A stretch of DNA of 8,989 bases from CAMBDR01 sp046597185 (GTDB taxonomy: Bacteria; Pseudomonadota; Gammaproteobacteria; Burkholderiales; Burkholderiaceae_D): assembly GCA_046597185.1 (NCBI GenBank), contig JBKJLF010000778.1, positions 1 to 8,989 on the forward strand, written 5' to 3'. The translations under genes and the position numbers were made by a program. Each line of letters begins with the position of its first letter. Position 1 is the first letter of the stretch. The notes beneath the pieces were generated by a model. The model made no database searches. It saw only the letters and a program-made list of their open reading frames with translations, and was not told the DNA's origin. This document shows, piece by piece, positions 6,502 through 8,989 of the stretch.

Positions 6502-7659
6502 ATGTATTTGCTCAAGCTGATCACCAAAAACACCACGCGCCACCCCTTGCGCACCACACTCACGCTGCTCGGTTTGGTGATCGCCATTTTTGCCTTTGGA
6601 TTTTTGCAAACCGTGGTCAACGCCTGGTATGCCGGGGCCAATGCCGCTTCGGCCACCACCTTGGTCACGCGCAACGCCACTTCGCTGACGTTTGCCTTGC
6701 CAATTTCGTATGGCGCAAAAATTCGCGCGGTCGAAGGGGTAGAAGGGGTGGGCAATGCCAACTGGTTTGGCGGCATTTATCAAGACCCGAAAAATTTCTT
6801 CGCTCAGTTTGCCATTTCCGGGGCCAGTTATTTGGATATCTACCCCGATTATTTACTGCCACCAGAACAACGTCTGGCTTTTTTACGTGATCGCAAGGGC
6901 TGTATCGTCGGGCGCAAATTGGCGGATCAATTTGGCTTTAAAGTGGGCGATATCGTACCTTTGCGCGGCACCATCTTTCCCGGCAATTGGGAGTTTGTGG
7001 TGCGCGGCATTTACGATGGCAAACAGCCCACCACCAATACCTCGCAATTCTTTTTTCATTGGGATTATCTGAACGAGACCTTAAGTAAAACCATCAAGCG
7101 GCGCGCCAATTTTACCGGGGTGTTCGTGCTGAAAATCAAGCATGCCAATGATGCGGCCAGCGTTTCCAATGATGTGGATGCGCTGTTTAAAAATTCTTTG
7201 GCCGAAACCCTGACTGAAACCGAAAAAGCATTTCAACTGGGCTTTGTCTCGATGTCGGAAGCGATAGTGGCGGCCATCCGCGTGGTCTCGCTGGTGGTGA
7301 TTGTGATTATTGTGGCGGTCATGGCCAATACCATGGCCATGAGCGCGCGCGAGCGTATGGGTGAATATGCGACGCTCAAGGCGCTGGGTTTTGGGCCGGG
7401 CTTTTTGGCGGGATTAATTTTGGGCGAATCGATCTTCTTATCCCTGGTGGGTGGCTTGATCGGTGTGATTGGCTTATTTCCGGCGGCCAAATTGTTCAGT
7501 TCAGCGGTGGGTACGGTGTTCCCGGTATTTGAAGTGGACCCCGAGACGGCGCTGTGGCAGATGGCGGCGGCCTTGGCAATCGGCGTGTTAGCCGCCTTGC
7601 TGCCTACTGCGCGTGCAGTGCAAGTAAATATTGTGGAAGGGTTGCGCAGTATTGCCTGA
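6502..7659 (+). CDS. FtsX/MacB-type ABC exporter permease (first)
   Basis: The 385-residue protein has the four-segment layout of MacB-type permeases: a membrane segment at about 18-41, a periplasmic domain of some 210 residues (42-253, MacB core-like), then segments at about 254-278, 302-328 and 350-370. The FtsX hallmark after the second segment is present as SARERMGEYATLKALGF (281-297), and the C-terminus ends with the usual PTARAV...VEGLRSI pattern. It would form half of the inner-membrane pump with the ATPase and adaptor encoded upstream. AGGG (6492-6495), overlapping the ATPase stop codon, serves as ribosome binding site 6 nt before the ATG, and only 8 bp separate the genes. It is clearly homologous in layout to the next gene, yet differs in sequence, which suggests a heterodimeric pump. 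Confidence 0.9.
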   Translation: MYLLKLITKNTTRHPLRTTLTLLGLVIAIFAFGFLQTVVNAWYAGANAASATTLVTRNATSLTFALPISYGAKIRAVEGVEGVGNANWFGGIYQDPKNFFAQFAISGASYLDIYPDYLLPPEQRLAFLRDRKGCIVGRKLADQFGFKVGDIVPLRGTIFPGNWEFVVRGIYDGKQPTTNTSQFFFHWDYLNETLSKTIKRRANFTGVFVLKIKHANDAASVSNDVDALFKNSLAETLTETEKAFQLGFVSMSEAIVAAIRVVSLVVIVIIVAVMANTMAMSARERMGEYATLKALGFGPGFLAGLILGESIFLSLVGGLIGVIGLFPAAKLFSSAVGTVFPVFEVDPETALWQMAAALAIGVLAALLPTARAVQVNIVEGLRSIA

Positions 7660-7704
7660 GTCCCCGGGTGTGCCCAGGCTTAAAGCGACGCATCAATCAA
7701 AATC

Positions 7705-8874
7705 ATGGCGATTCCATTTAACTATATTGCAAAAAATCTGTGGGCGCGGCGCTTAACCACGCTACTGACTGCCTCTGGCCTGGCGCTGGTGGTCTTCGTG
7801 TTTGCCACCGTACTGATGTTGGATGCCGGTTTGCGCGCCACGCTGGTGACCACGGGTGAGTACAATAACGTCATCATCATCCGCCGTTCGGCCGAAACCG
7901 AAGTGCAAAGCACCATCACGCGCACGCAAGCCACGATTGCCGCCAGCCATGGCGCGGTGGCGTTGGATGGCCATAGTCAGCCGTGGGTATCGAAAGAAAC
8001 CGTGGTCTTGATTTCGCTTAACAAACGCGGCAATGCCAAACCCTCGAATGTGGTGATTCGCGGCGTGGCTGATAGCGTACTGGGTTTGCGGCCCCAGGTG
8101 AAGTTAAGCGCTGGCCGCATGTTTCGCCCCGGCTCTTCTGAAATTATTGCCGGTGCCAGTATTGCGCGCCGTTTTGTGGGGGCAGGTTTGGGTGAAAAAT
8201 TACGTTTTGGCCAGCGTGAATGGACGGTAGTGGGTTTGTTTGATGCCAACAACAGCGGTTTTGATTCCGAGATTTGGGGCGATGCCGAACAATTGCTGCA
8301 AGCGTTTCGGCGACCAGTTTATTCAGCCATGGTGGTACGCCTGTCCGACCCGGCGCGCTTTGATGACTATAAGCGCGATATCGAAGCCGATCCGCGTTTA
8401 AGCCTGGAAGCCAAGCGCGAGCAAGTGTTTTATACCGATCAATCGCGCGCCCTGTCGTATTTCATCAAAATTTTGGGTACCGTGTTGTCGGCGGTGTTTT
8501 CGATTGGTGCCATGATCGGTGCCGCCATCACCATGTATGGTTCGGTGGCCAACCGGGTCGGTGAAATCGGCACCTTGCGCGCTTTGGGCTTTACGCAGTT
8601 CAATATTTTGCTGGCGTTTTTGACTGAATCGATGTTATTGGCCCTGGTCGGTGGTGCGCTCGGCTTGTTTTTTGCCTCGTTTATGCAATTGTTTTCCTTT
8701 TCCACCACCAATTTTCAATCCTTTTCCGAATTGGCGTTTGGTTTTGAATTGAATCCCTTTATTGTGTTCAGTTCAATTTTGTTTTCTGTGGTAATGGGCA
8801 TGGTGGGCGGTTTGTTACCCGCCTGGCGCGCGGCGCGCTTAAAAATTGTGGATGCATTGCGAGAGGCGCATTAA
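7705..8874 (+). CDS. FtsX/MacB-type ABC exporter permease (second)
   Basis: The 389-residue protein has the same layout as its upstream neighbour: membrane segments at about 18-40, 252-278, 301-328 and 351-374, with a periplasmic domain between the first two. The FtsX motif reads VANRVGEIGTLRALGF (281-296), and the end reads LLPAWRAARLKIVDALREA, as is usual for the family. Its periplasmic domain differs strongly from that of the first permease. The two may have arisen from an old duplication and specialised. The gap to the first permease is 45 bp with no clear promoter. The ATG at 7705 has no obvious Shine-Dalgarno sequence (the preceding bases are CAATCAAAATC), but the N-terminus AIPFNYIAKNLWARRLTTLL fits the family, so the start is likely right. 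Confidence 0.9.
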   Translation: MAIPFNYIAKNLWARRLTTLLTASGLALVVFVFATVLMLDAGLRATLVTTGEYNNVIIIRRSAETEVQSTITRTQATIAASHGAVALDGHSQPWVSKETVVLISLNKRGNAKPSNVVIRGVADSVLGLRPQVKLSAGRMFRPGSSEIIAGASIARRFVGAGLGEKLRFGQREWTVVGLFDANNSGFDSEIWGDAEQLLQAFRRPVYSAMVVRLSDPARFDDYKRDIEADPRLSLEAKREQVFYTDQSRALSYFIKILGTVLSAVFSIGAMIGAAITMYGSVANRVGEIGTLRALGFTQFNILLAFLTESMLLALVGGALGLFFASFMQLFSFSTTNFQSFSELAFGFELNPFIVFSSILFSVVMGMVGGLLPAWRAARLKIVDALREAH

Positions 8875-8963
8875 TACGGTGGTATCCTCATTACCTGGGT
8901 GATTGGGTCTGATGATGTTGGGTCTGATGGCGTTGTGCTGCAAGTTCGATTGGGAGGTGGCAA
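8875..8963. other. Gap after the second permease
   Basis: No terminator is seen in these 89 bp, so the next gene may belong to the same transcript. TTGGGTCTGATG occurs twice (8903-8914 and 8918-8929). A 20-codon reading frame from 8912 to 8974 overlaps the next start and is not considered a gene. Confidence 0.4.
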
Positions 8964-8989
8964 ATGGCAAGTAAAATTGGCGATTTATT
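8964..8989 (+). CDS. Start of a further gene, cut by the window edge
   Basis: An ATG at 8964 is preceded by GGAGGT (8953-8958), the strongest ribosome binding site in the window, at 5-nt spacing. Only MASKIGDL can be read before the sequence ends. This opening does not look like a signal peptide, so an outer-membrane channel of the TolC type is not indicated. The product cannot be identified. Same-strand position and lack of a terminator suggest it is part of the exporter operon. Confidence 0.6.

Noticed and set aside
8912..8974. 20-codon reading frame before the last gene
   Set aside because: It has no ribosome binding site and overlaps a far better start at 8964.

Overview
The window looks like an ordinary chromosomal segment of a Gram-negative bacterium, most likely a beta- or gammaproteobacterium with intermediate GC. 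The grounds are a periplasmic adaptor of a tripartite exporter, MacB-type permeases, TerC/TerD-family stress proteins and Shine-Dalgarno-led genes. The species cannot be fixed from the sequence. No insertion sequence, phage gene, tRNA, rRNA or CRISPR array is visible.

Layout. Positions 1-132 hold a plus-strand hairpin with a T-tract, probably the terminator of a gene that ends just left of the window. A DUF475/TerC-like membrane protein follows on the minus strand (133-1161). It is divergent from a TerD-family protein on the plus strand (1372-2040, or from 1360). The roughly 200-bp region between them carries a leader hairpin, inverted repeats and repeated GCAAAC hexamers, and presumably holds both promoters. 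After a short AT-rich gap come at least five plus-strand genes in close order: a 765-residue membrane protein fused to a spermidine-synthase-like domain (2096-4393), a GTG-start HlyD/MacA-type adaptor (4441-5709), a LolD/MacB-type ATPase (5711-6493), two different FtsX/MacB-type permeases (6502-7659 and 7705-8874), and the first codons of another gene (8964 onward) behind a strong ribosome binding site.

How the genes may work together. Adaptor, ATPase and two permeases form a complete inner-membrane part of a MacAB-like exporter. Unlike MacB, the ATPase is a separate protein and the two permease subunits are different genes, which suggests a heterodimer. No outer-membrane channel is in the window. 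The fused synthase-like protein lies 47 bp upstream, on the same strand, with no terminator between, so it may share a transcript and act on, or make, the exported compound. Its synthase domain keeps the SAM-type fold motifs but has Asn-Thr-Thr where classical spermidine synthases carry the catalytic Asp, so plain spermidine synthesis is doubtful. This is the best candidate in the window for an undescribed function. Short tandem repeats sit at three successive gene ends in this cluster (4383-4427, 5641-5694, 6418-6435). The TerC-like/TerD pair suggests an envelope- or metal-stress function, but nothing in the sequence links it directly to the exporter.
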